NCBI RefSeq assembly: GCF_016801985.1
Contig: NZ_JAEVLS010000006.1
Location: 62,001-126,000, forward strand
Direction of reading: 5' to 3'
DNA length: 64,000 nucleotides
Source: Steroidobacter gossypii
GTDB taxonomy: Bacteria > Pseudomonadota > Gammaproteobacteria > Steroidobacterales > Steroidobacteraceae
Shown here: piece after piece, positions 53,342 through 61,348 of the stretch
Layout: every line of letters starts with the position of its first letter
Position numbering within the stretch: the first letter of the stretch is position 1
Notes under the pieces: generated by a model
The model's input: only the letters and a program-made list of their open reading frames with translations
What the model was told of the DNA's origin: nothing
Database searches by the model: none
Made by a program: the position numbers and the translations under genes

Positions 53342-56329
53342 TCAAGAGCCTCGCATCGAAAGGTGCGAGGCTTTTTTGTTGGACGACAGAGGCAGCTGCT
53401 TGATGACCGCCGCGACCGCGTTCGGCTTGGAAAGCAGCACCAGCTCTTGCGCGCGCTGTGCGGCGCTCGCCATCGCCGTGAACACCTGGTCCATGGGCAC
53501 GGGTCGCGATAGCAAATAACCCTGCAACGAAAGATCCTTGCAGCCGAGCAAACGTTCGAACTGCTCGGCGCGCTCCACTCCTTCGGCGGTGACCTGCAGG
53601 TCGAGGCCGTCGCACATATCGACAATGGCGCGAACGATGGAGCGCGAGCGCGGGTTGGTGTCGATGCTCTCGATCAAACTGCGATCGAGTTTGACGCGGG
53701 TCAGCGGCAAGCGCTCGAGCGAAGACAGCGAAGAGTAGCCGGTGCCGAAGTCGTCGAGCGCGATGGCGAGGCCGAGCGCGCGCAGTCGATGCAACTGCTC
53801 GATCGTGGCCGGGCCGGTTTGCAGCACCGACTCGGTCAACTCGATTTCGATGCAGCGCGCCGGCAAGTTGTATTCGTCCAATAGCTCGCGCACGCGATCG
53901 ACGAAGCGATAGTCGAGTAGCTGTCGCGGCGATACGTTGACGGCGATACGCGCTTGCGGCCAGGCGCCATGGTGCCACCGAGCGGCTGCGCTCACGGCCG
54001 TACGCAACACCCAGTCGCTGATCTCCATGATGAGCCCGGACTCTTCGGCCACGTTCAGGAACTCGCCCGGAGGCACATAGCGGCCGTCCGGCGTGCGCCA
54101 GCGGAGCAGGGCTTCGACCAGCTCGGTCTGCAAATCTTCGATGCTCACTTCGGGTTGGAAGAACAGCTCGAACTCATCGCGCTCGATCGCGCGGCGCAGG
54201 TCCTGCTCGATGCGGAACTTGTTGGAAGCGCCCTTGAGCAACTCGGGCGTGAACATGCTCACCCGCCCGCGGCCCAGCGACTTCGTGTGGAACAGCGCGG
54301 TGTCCGCGGCGATCAGCAGCGCTTCGGGATTCTGCTCGTGATCCGGATAGATGCTCGCGCCGACGCTAACGCCGATGATCAGATCCCGGCCGTCAATGTC
54401 GAGCGGGGTCTGAAACGCACGAATGATTTCTTCGCCGGCGGCGTGGACGTCATCGGTGCCGCCGACGCCTTCATAGATGACGGTGAACTCGTCTCCACCC
54501 AAGCGTGCAGCGAACCCCGCCGGCTGGGCGGCGCTCTGCAGCCGTCTCGCGATACCCCGCAGGACTCGATCGCCGAACGAATGCCCGACAGAGTCGTTGA
54601 TGTTCTTGAAGTTGTCCACGTCGAGAAACAACACTCCGACACGGCCGCCGGCGCGTGCGGCGCGTTCGATGCTCGCATTCAACAGCGTGAACAAATGACG
54701 CCGATTCGGCAGGCCGGTGAGCGGGTCCAGCTCCGCCAGCTCCTGCAGCTGGCGCGTGCGTTCGGCGACCTTCGCTTCGAGCTGATGATGCGCTTCGAGC
54801 GCGACGGCCTGTGCTCTGCCCAGGCGCTCCGCCATGTTGTTGAAGGCGACCGCGAGCGAGTCGAGTTCCTTGATGCCGCCGCGAGCGACCCGGGCGTCCG
54901 GCTCACCGGCCGCGATGCGCTCGGATGCTTTGATGAGGCGTCGGACCGGGATGACGACACTGCGCACGGTAGCGATGGAGATCCACAGGCACAGTACGAG
55001 CACGACGATGCTGATCCAGGCCACGAGGGCGCGATTCGAAGACTCCGCTTCGGGCTGCGCGATCGGCACCGGAGTTTCATCCAACGCTGGCGCTAGCGGA
55101 GATGTCGCGCCAGACCAGGGAGTCGGCGGCGCATTCGCATCGAGCGGGTTGGCCTGTGCCAGCGATTGAGTCGCCGAAGCGTTCGCATCCAGCGGGTTCG
55201 TTCTCGCCCCAGGCAAACCGGTCTGCGGAGCGCTCACGTCGAGCGAGTGCGTTGGCGCCCAGGGCGTGCTGTTCTTGGAGGGGTGAGGCTGCGCTGATTT
55301 CGATTCAACCATCGCGCCCGGCGTTCGCTGGGGAGCGGTCGAGTCGCTGGGCAGGGCCGCCAGCACTCGGATTGTCTGCGTGACAAAACGATTGCCGCTG
55401 GTGGTCAGCTCCCGATGGGTCGTCACCAGCGATGTGCGCAGTTTGACCAGGGTGGCGAAGTCTTGCTCCATGGCGGCGAACCATTCGTCGCTCTCGGCAC
55501 GCCGCAGGCTGCGGGAGTTGTCGAGCAGCGACTTCGCAAAGCTCGCTTCTGCCTTGCCCAATGCTTGGAAGATCTCGGGCTGGGTGCTCCAGGTGCGCAC
55601 GGCGGCGGCGAAACTGTCGCGCAGCCCACCCAGGCTGGTGTTGAGCTGAACCAGCGACTGCCGCGCCACCACTCGCCCGAAGATCTTGAACGCGCCATCG
55701 AGGGAAGCGTTAACGCGCCCATCCATGTGTTCCAGCGTTTCCGAATATTCACGCAACAGGCGGCGACGGCCCTGCGAAAGGTCGATCCACTTGGCGGCCT
55801 CGCGCTGGTGCTGGCGGAGCGAGGCCGGCAACGAGTCGTAAGCGGTCTCGCCGAACGCTTTGGCCTGAGCCGTGAAGCTCGCCGACGCGCGGTCCAGTTC
55901 ATTGCCGGCCTGGCGATAGCGCGCCTGTATTTCGATCGAGTCGGATTGGACGGCGGCGTAGACAGCTTCGTCGAAGCGTTCGAGAGCGCGGGTCAGTTCT
56001 TCCGCCGACAAGGTTTTGACGGGCGCCGGCGCTCGGACGGCGAGATCCACCTGCGCAGCGTTGATTTCGGCGGGCGGTATCGGCACTGGCGACGATGTCG
56101 CGCTGTCCGTCACAATGGACACGCCCCGTTCGACAATGAAGTTCGCGGCGGCCGCCAGGACGGCAACGCTGGCGAATGCGACCATCAGGCGCTCAGTGAT
56201 GCCCCATGGCGCTAAAACGCGAGAAAGCAGCGCCGAGCAAGCGCTCGAGATCGAGCCCAAGGTGGGCAGACTCGCCCGCGCAGTGGCCAGCCACCGGCGC
56301 GCGGCTTCGATGAAGCGCAAATAACCCAC
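53342..56329 (-). CDS. Membrane GGDEF-EAL (diguanylate cyclase/phosphodiesterase) protein
   Basis: About 995 residues if the GTG at 56329 is the start; ATG 56428 is equally possible and neither has a ribosome site. An N-terminal membrane helix (LMVAFASVAVLAAAANF), a long helical periplasmic domain, a Pro/Ala-rich linker with near-repeats of NPLDANA, a second helix (ALVAWISIVVLVLCLWISI), a HAMP domain, then GGDEF (RLGGDEFTVI, intact) and EAL (VEALLRW, DDFGTGYSSL, AEGVE, intact). Both catalytic signatures are present, so it may make and degrade cyclic di-GMP. Its last codons lie inside the terminator of the convergent TorF gene. Confidence 0.9.
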   Translation of the reverse strand: MGYLRFIEAARRWLATARASLPTLGSISSACSALLSRVLAPWGITERLMVAFASVAVLAAAANFIVERGVSIVTDSATSSPVPIPPAEINAAQVDLAVRAPAPVKTLSAEELTRALERFDEAVYAAVQSDSIEIQARYRQAGNELDRASASFTAQAKAFGETAYDSLPASLRQHQREAAKWIDLSQGRRRLLREYSETLEHMDGRVNASLDGAFKIFGRVVARQSLVQLNTSLGGLRDSFAAAVRTWSTQPEIFQALGKAEASFAKSLLDNSRSLRRAESDEWFAAMEQDFATLVKLRTSLVTTHRELTTSGNRFVTQTIRVLAALPSDSTAPQRTPGAMVESKSAQPHPSKNSTPWAPTHSLDVSAPQTGLPGARTNPLDANASATQSLAQANPLDANAPPTPWSGATSPLAPALDETPVPIAQPEAESSNRALVAWISIVVLVLCLWISIATVRSVVIPVRRLIKASERIAAGEPDARVARGGIKELDSLAVAFNNMAERLGRAQAVALEAHHQLEAKVAERTRQLQELAELDPLTGLPNRRHLFTLLNASIERAARAGGRVGVLFLDVDNFKNINDSVGHSFGDRVLRGIARRLQSAAQPAGFAARLGGDEFTVIYEGVGGTDDVHAAGEEIIRAFQTPLDIDGRDLIIGVSVGASIYPDHEQNPEALLIAADTALFHTKSLGRGRVSMFTPELLKGASNKFRIEQDLRRAIERDEFELFFQPEVSIEDLQTELVEALLRWRTPDGRYVPPGEFLNVAEESGLIMEISDWVLRTAVSAAARWHHGAWPQARIAVNVSPRQLLDYRFVDRVRELLDEYNLPARCIEIELTESVLQTGPATIEQLHRLRALGLAIALDDFGTGYSSLSSLERLPLTRVKLDRSLIESIDTNPRSRSIVRAIVDMCDGLDLQVTAEGVERAEQFERLLGCKDLSLQGYLLSRPVPMDQVFTAMASAAQRAQELVLLSKPNAVAAVIKQLPLSSNKKASHLSMRGS
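53348..53377 (+). terminator. Strong intrinsic terminator of the TorF-family gene
   Basis: GCCTCGCA (53348-53355) pairs with TGCGAGGC (53364-53371), 8-base loop, followed by six T (53372-53377). It works on the plus strand only. The whole hairpin is also coding sequence (about residues 986-995) of the convergent GGDEF/EAL gene. Confidence 0.9.
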
Positions 56330-56567
56330 TATGAATTCTGGACCAGCGCTGATCAATTGGGCGGGGGCATAGTCTGCGCAGCGCTGCTGCGAGGATCCAT
56401 GAGGCACTCTACAGTTTGAAGGATGCATCCCATTGGTGTTCGCCGCGGGCGGCCTGAGGGATGCGCGAGCCGCCCAAGTAGGGGACTGCCTACGTTGCCG
56501 AGCGCCTCCTGGATGGAGCCGGGTGCCGTCTATTATCCTAAACACACGACGTGCACCGGGGAGCGGC

Positions 56568-57116
56568 ATGAGTATAGACGTAGGCGGTCATTTGAAGGCG
56601 GTGCGCACGATGTACGGCCTGTCCCAGCGGGAGCTGGCCAAGCGCGCCGGCGTGACCAACGGCACCATTTCGCTGATCGAGCAGAACCGCGTCAGCCCCT
56701 CGGTGAGCTCCCTGAAAAAAGTGCTGGACGGCGTGCCGATGTCGCTGGCCGATTTTTTCGCCTTGGATTTGCAGGAATCTCCCCAAGTTTTCTACTCCCG
56801 GGACCAGCTCACCGAGATCGGCGACCGCGAAGTGTCGCTGAAGCTGGTGGCGGCCCAGCGGCCCAACCGCGCCATGAGCATCATGTACGAACGCTATCGG
56901 CCGAAGGCCGACACCGGCTCGGACATGCTCAGCCAGCAGGGCGAGGAGGGCGGCATCATTCTGAAGGGCCATATGGAATTGACCGTAGGTGGTCAAAGCA
57001 GAGTGCTCGGCCCCGGAGACGCGTACTATTTCGCCCGCGCGGTCCCGCACCGGTTCCGCAACGTCGGCGATGAGCCTTGTGAGATCGTCAGCGCCAGCAC
57101 GCCGCCGACGGTCTGA
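56568..57116 (+). CDS. puuR: XRE-cupin transcriptional regulator, PuuR-like
   Basis: 182 residues. XRE helix-turn-helix at residues 8-62 (LKAVRTMYGLSQRELAKRAG, VTNGTISLIEQNRVSPSVSS) and a C-terminal cupin (GEEGGIILKGHMELTVGG, YYFARAVPHRFRNVGDEP). It matches PuuR, the repressor of the putrescine utilisation genes. ATG 56568 has GGGGAG five bases upstream. It is cotranscribed with aguB 26 bases downstream, and a PuuB-type oxidase is at the end of the window. A likely promoter (TATTAT at about 56530) lies upstream, near the start of the divergent GGDEF/EAL gene. Confidence 0.92.
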   Translation: MSIDVGGHLKAVRTMYGLSQRELAKRAGVTNGTISLIEQNRVSPSVSSLKKVLDGVPMSLADFFALDLQESPQVFYSRDQLTEIGDREVSLKLVAAQRPNRAMSIMYERYRPKADTGSDMLSQQGEEGGIILKGHMELTVGGQSRVLGPGDAYYFARAVPHRFRNVGDEPCEIVSASTPPTV

Positions 57117-57142
57117 TTTCTACTTGCGAGCGCCCGAACACG

Positions 57143-58018
57143 ATGAAGACCACTGTTGCCGCCACTCAATTCGCCAGCACGCCGGACCGCGTCGCCAATC
57201 TCGCCACTGCCGAGCGGCTGGTGCGCGAATCGGCCAGGCAGGGCGCGAACATCGTGCTGATTCAGGAGCTGTTCGAGACGCCGTACTTCTGCAAGGAGCA
57301 CGATCCGAAGTGCTTCGCGGTGGCGATGCCGATCGCCGAGAATCCGGCCGTGCGCCGTTTCCAGGATCTGGCGCGCGAGTTGAACGTGGTGCTCCCTTGC
57401 AGCGTCTACGAGCGCGCGGGCAATGCGTTCTATAACAGCGTCGCGATCATCGACGCGGACGGCTCACTGCTCGGCACCTATCGCAAGGCGCACATTCCCG
57501 AGAGCCCGGGCTATCACGAGAAGTTTTATTTCTCGCCGGGCGATACCGGCTTCAAGGTGTGGCCGACCCGCTTCGGCACCATTGGCGTGGCGATCTGCTG
57601 GGACCAGTGGTTCCCCGAGTCGGCGCGCGCAATGGCCGTGCAAGGCGCCGAGATCCTGTTCTATCCCACCGCCATCGGTTCGGAGCCGCAGGATTTGAGC
57701 ATCGATTCGCGCGATCACTGGCAGCGCGCGATGCAAGGCCACGCCGCTTCCAACATCATGCCGCTGGTCGCGTCCAATCGCGTCGGCACTGAGAAAGGCG
57801 AGCATTGGACGGTGACCTACTACGGCTCCTCGTTCATAGCCGACCACACCGGCGCCATCGTGAAGCAGGCGGCCCGTGACAACGAGGCGGTGCTCACGGC
57901 GACCTTCGATCTGGATTGGATCCGCAACTATCGCAATGCCTGGGGCGTATTCCGCGATCGCCGGCCGGAGTTGTACGGACCGATCATGACGCTCGACGGT
58001 CAACAGCGCGCACGCTGA
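57143..58018 (+). CDS. aguB: N-carbamoylputrescine amidase
   Basis: 291 residues, carbon-nitrogen hydrolase (nitrilase superfamily). Catalytic triad: Glu in LIQELFETPYFC, Lys in YRKAHIPESPGYHEKFYF and Cys152 in VAICWDQWFPE. This converts N-carbamoylputrescine to putrescine in the arginine-decarboxylase route. AguA (agmatine deiminase) is not in the window. It sits just downstream of a PuuR-like regulator. Length and motifs fit AguB closely, though other nitrilase-fold amidases cannot be fully excluded. Confidence 0.93.
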   Translation: MKTTVAATQFASTPDRVANLATAERLVRESARQGANIVLIQELFETPYFCKEHDPKCFAVAMPIAENPAVRRFQDLARELNVVLPCSVYERAGNAFYNSVAIIDADGSLLGTYRKAHIPESPGYHEKFYFSPGDTGFKVWPTRFGTIGVAICWDQWFPESARAMAVQGAEILFYPTAIGSEPQDLSIDSRDHWQRAMQGHAASNIMPLVASNRVGTEKGEHWTVTYYGSSFIADHTGAIVKQAARDNEAVLTATFDLDWIRNYRNAWGVFRDRRPELYGPIMTLDGQQRAR

Positions 58019-58034
58019 TTTTCTATCTGCCAGG

Positions 58035-58054
58035 GGCCGCGCCTGTGCGCGGCC
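58035..58054. other. Hairpin upstream of rlmKL
   Basis: GGCCGCGC (58035-58042) and GCGCGGCC (58047-58054) with a CTGT loop. It lies 13 bases before the rlmKL start and could slow ribosome loading or limit read-through from aguB. There is no T run. Confidence 0.55.
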
Positions 58055-58066
58055 GAGAGCTATTTC

Positions 58067-60289
58067 ATGCAAATTTTCGTTTCGTGTCCGCCGGGCGTCG
58101 CGGATCTGACGGCTGCGGAGCTGCGCAATTGCGGCGCGACCCAAACGCGCGAGTTCAAGCTGGGCGTGCAGGCTGAGGGCTCGCTCGAGGTCGCCTATCG
58201 CGCTTGCCTGTGGTCGCGAACGGCCAGCCGTGTGCTGTTGCCGCTCGGGTCATTTCCCGCGGCCACGCAAGATCAGCTGTATCAGGGCATCGCGAGTATC
58301 GATTGGCAGCAGCACATGAATCCGAAGGGCACGATCGCCATCGACTTCGGTGGCGCCTCCAGTGGCATCACGCATACGCATTTCGGCGCGCTCAAAACCA
58401 AGGACGCCATCGTCGATCAGTTTCGAGAGCGCACCGGCGAGCGGCCATCGGTGCAATTGGAACAACCGGACGTTCGTATCGATGTGCGACTCGATCGCGA
58501 TCGAGCCACGGTCAGCCTCGATCTCTCGGGCGACAGCTTGCATCGCCGCGCCTACCGCGCGCGCGGTGTGGCGGCTCCATTGAAAGAGACTCTGGCGGCG
58601 GCGGTGTTGCTTCGCTGTGGTTGGCCTGCCATCGCGGAGGAGGGCGGCGATCTCGTCGATCCCATGTGCGGCTCTGGCACGCTGCCCATCGAAGCTGCGC
58701 TGATGGCGCTCGACATCGCGCCGGGCCTGCTTCGCAGCTACTTCGGTTTCATCGGCTGGCGTGGTCATGATCGCGCGTTGTGGGCGAAGCTCATCGAGGA
58801 GGCTCGAGCCCGACGCGAAGCCGCCGCGTCGAAGCGAATCACGCTGCGCGGCTACGACACCGATGCGCTCGCAGTTCGTGCCGCCATCGAAAACGTCGAG
58901 CGGGCCAGGTTGCGGGGCGTGGTTCACATCGAACGGCGCGATCTGGAACAGCTCACGCGACAGAGCGATGCGCCGACTGGATTGGTGGTCACCAATCCGC
59001 CGTATGGCGAGCGCATCGGCGAGCAGGAACGCTTGCAGGCGTTGTATCAAACATTGGGTGCGAAGCTGCGAGAGCATTTCGAAGGCTGGAAGGCGGCGGT
59101 GCTCACCGGCAATCCGCCATTGGCCAAGTCGGTGGGCATCAATGCACGCCGCACTCACACGCTGTTCAACGGCCGTATCGAGTGCCGGCTGCTGCGCTTC
59201 GATGTAACGCCGGGCGACTATGTCGGCGAGCGAAAGCCGCCGCCGGATGCGGCCGAGCTGCGCGAGCGGCCCGGTGCGCAAATGTTCGCCAATCGGCTGC
59301 GCAAGAATCTCAAAACCATGCAGGACTGGGCGCGCCGCGAAAACGTCGATTGTTTTCGCATCTATGACGCGGACATGCCTGAGTATGCATTCGCCATCGA
59401 TCAATACGGCGATGGCGAAGGCGAGCGCTGGGTGGTGGTGCAGGAATATGCGCCGCCGAAAAGCATCGATCCGAAGGCTGCGCGCCAGCGACGCAACGAA
59501 GCGCTGGCCGTGATTCCGCACGAGCTGGCGATCGAGCCGGAACGTTTGTTCATTCGCGAGCGACGTCAGCAGAAGGAAGGCGCGCAGTACGAGAAGCTGG
59601 ATAACGAGCGCGAGTATCAACTGGTGCGCGAGCAGCCCTATCGATTCGCGGTGAACTTCACCGATTATCTCGACACCGGTTTGTTTCTCGATCATCGGCT
59701 GACGCGACGCCTGGTGGGCGAAATGGCCCGAGGCAAGCGCTTTTTGAATCTGTTTGCTTATACAGGCACCGCGACCGTGTACGCGGCGGGCGGCGGTGCG
59801 ACCTCCTCGACCACCGTCGATATGTCTCGCACCTATCTGGATTGGGCCAAGCGCAACCTGGCGTTGAACGATCTCGCCGGGCCGGAACACGGCTTCGTTC
59901 AGTCTGACTGTCTGGCATGGCTGAAAGAGCAACGAGACAAGTCGCGTCGGTGGGATCTGATGTTCATCGATCCGCCGACGCATTCGCGCTCCAAGCGCAT
60001 GGAACAGGATTTCGACGTGCAGCGGGATCACGTGCAGCTGCTGAGCCTTGCTGCGCAGCTGCTGGCCCCGGGTGGCGTCATCGTGTTCTCGAACAATTAC
60101 ACGCGTTTTCGGCTGGACCGCGAGGGACTTGCAGCATTCGAAGTGGAAGACATCGGGCGACGCACGTTGCCGCGCGACTTCGAGCGCAACCCGCGCATCC
60201 ATGCTTGTTATGTCCTGAAGCTACGCGACACGAGCGATGCAGTTGCAGGAGTTACTGAAGATTCTGCTGGTGGCGCGGGCCGGCACTGA
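58067..60289 (+). CDS. rlmKL: 23S rRNA guanine methyltransferase RlmKL (m2G2445 / m7G2069)
   Basis: 740 residues, two methyltransferases in one chain. The N-terminal half has a THUMP domain (residues about 45-160) and the RlmL catalytic motif NPPYGERIG with GGDLVDPMCGSGTLPIEAAL. The C-terminal half is RlmK: NVDCFRIYDADMPEYAFAI, VNFTDYLDTGLFLDHRLTRR and FLNLFAYTGTATVYAAGGGA with DPPTHSRSKRM. It methylates 23S rRNA at G2445 and G2069 and is common in gammaproteobacteria as this fusion. Confidence 0.95.
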   Translation: MQIFVSCPPGVADLTAAELRNCGATQTREFKLGVQAEGSLEVAYRACLWSRTASRVLLPLGSFPAATQDQLYQGIASIDWQQHMNPKGTIAIDFGGASSGITHTHFGALKTKDAIVDQFRERTGERPSVQLEQPDVRIDVRLDRDRATVSLDLSGDSLHRRAYRARGVAAPLKETLAAAVLLRCGWPAIAEEGGDLVDPMCGSGTLPIEAALMALDIAPGLLRSYFGFIGWRGHDRALWAKLIEEARARREAAASKRITLRGYDTDALAVRAAIENVERARLRGVVHIERRDLEQLTRQSDAPTGLVVTNPPYGERIGEQERLQALYQTLGAKLREHFEGWKAAVLTGNPPLAKSVGINARRTHTLFNGRIECRLLRFDVTPGDYVGERKPPPDAAELRERPGAQMFANRLRKNLKTMQDWARRENVDCFRIYDADMPEYAFAIDQYGDGEGERWVVVQEYAPPKSIDPKAARQRRNEALAVIPHELAIEPERLFIRERRQQKEGAQYEKLDNEREYQLVREQPYRFAVNFTDYLDTGLFLDHRLTRRLVGEMARGKRFLNLFAYTGTATVYAAGGGATSSTTVDMSRTYLDWAKRNLALNDLAGPEHGFVQSDCLAWLKEQRDKSRRWDLMFIDPPTHSRSKRMEQDFDVQRDHVQLLSLAAQLLAPGGVIVFSNNYTRFRLDREGLAAFEVEDIGRRTLPRDFERNPRIHACYVLKLRDTSDAVAGVTEDSAGGAGRH

Positions 60290-60516
60290 ACGGAAGACGC
60301 TCACCGTGCGTGTCCATCCATTCACCGGACGGTGTCGGCGGAGGTCAAACGCCGCGGCAAATGGAGCTTCGAAATGGTGATTGCTTGCGCTTTTCGGCGC
60401 GGAAAACCGCTAAATAGGGGTGAAGCTCATTGCCATGACAGGGCCGTTGCAGCACAATTGCGCCCGCGTTACAGCCCACCCTCTCCCCAAAATCCGTCGA
60501 TTGTGAAGTGATTGTT

Positions 60517-60891
60517 ATGAGCGGCGATCCGTTCCAGGTTCATTTTCATCCCAAACTGGGCGTGGTGATCTACGATCCCGTCGCGCAGATGGGGTTGGCG
60601 CGCGAGCAGATGCGCCTGTTCAAGGTTGGCTCGATGACTTCGAGCACCTTCATGCGCGGCATCGTCAGCAAGGATCTGAACGCCTGCACCGGGGACGCGG
60701 CCAGCCAGAGCGCCGGCGCCGTGGATACTTACCGGACTGCCCGCTCGGGCCGTCGCAAGCCGTACTGCGAACAGTGCCGTCGTCACTTCGGCTCGGTGGA
60801 TTTCGGCGTTTGCAGCGATTGCAGCGGCATCCGTTGCACCTGTGGCACGTGTAGCTGCGTGTCCAGCTCGCGTCGTCGCAAGGCGGCTTGA
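60517..60891 (+). CDS. Small Cys-rich protein with zinc-ribbon-like C-terminus
   Basis: 124 residues from ATG 60517 (GTG 60508 possible). The first 75 residues are ordinary (FHPKLGVVIYDPVAQMGLA, REQMRLFKVGSMTSSTFM). The C-terminal 50 hold eight Cys: CEQCRRHFG, VCSDCSG and IRCTCGTCSC, a spacing suited to binding two metal ions, followed by a basic SSRRRKAA tail. I do not recognise the family. It stands alone between rlmKL and queD and is followed by two hairpins, the second an intrinsic terminator. Confidence 0.7.
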   Translation: MSGDPFQVHFHPKLGVVIYDPVAQMGLAREQMRLFKVGSMTSSTFMRGIVSKDLNACTGDAASQSAGAVDTYRTARSGRRKPYCEQCRRHFGSVDFGVCSDCSGIRCTCGTCSCVSSSRRRKAA

Positions 60892-60932
60892 GCCGTGCAG
60901 CTGCGCATCGGCGCAGCTTGATGAGATAATCG

Positions 60933-60960
60933 AAAAGGCGCCGCTCGCGGCGCCTTTTTT
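60933..60960. terminator. Bidirectional-type intrinsic terminator
   Basis: AAAAGGCGCCG (60933-60943), CTCG loop, CGGCGCCTTTT followed by more T (to 60960). It has A and T runs on both sides. A second hairpin (AGCTGCGC 60899-60906 / GCGCAGCT 60911-60918) precedes it. Confidence 0.9.
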
Positions 60961-60965
60961 CACAT

Positions 60966-61322
60966 ATGAACATCTTTCGCGTTTTCACCATCGAAGCGGC
61001 GCACCGCCTGCCCAACGTGCCGGCGGGCCACAAGTGCGCGCGCCTGCACGGCCATTCGTTTCGCATCGTGCTGCACTTGCGCGGCGAGGTGGATGCCACG
61101 TCGGGCTGGGTGATGGACTTCGCCGATGTGAAGGCGGCGTTCCAGCCGATTTACGATCGGCTCGATCATCACTACTTGAACGAGATCCCCGGGTTGGAGA
61201 ATCCCACCAGCGAGAATCTGGCGCGCTGGGTGTGGCAGCAGGCCAAGGCGGTGTTGCCGTTATTGGATAAGGTGGTGATTCACGAGACTTGCACGAGTGG
61301 CTGCGAGTATCGCGGGGACTGA
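60966..61322 (+). CDS. queD: 6-carboxy-5,6,7,8-tetrahydropterin synthase
   Basis: 118 residues, QueD/PTPS family, second step of queuosine precursor synthesis from GTP. Zinc-binding His residues are in [10 protein letters not shown] and LHGHSF; the catalytic Cys is in [10 protein letters not shown], and [13 protein letters not shown] with [10 protein letters not shown] complete the fold. Length fits QueD. The start lies directly after the terminator (6 bases), so its promoter must be close by or the mRNA is leader-short. Confidence 0.93.
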   Translation: MNIFRVFTIEAAHRLPNVPAGHKCARLHGHSFRIVLHLRGEVDATSGWVMDFADVKAAFQPIYDRLDHHYLNEIPGLENPTSENLARWVWQQAKAVLPLLDKVVIHETCTSGCEYRGD

Positions 61323-61348
61323 CCGGGTAGCTCAGCTCGTCTCGGGGC

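Noticed and set aside
58250-60202. 650-residue minus-strand frame opposite rlmKL
   Set aside because: Antisense shadow with Arg/His-rich composition; the plus strand encodes an unmistakable RlmKL.
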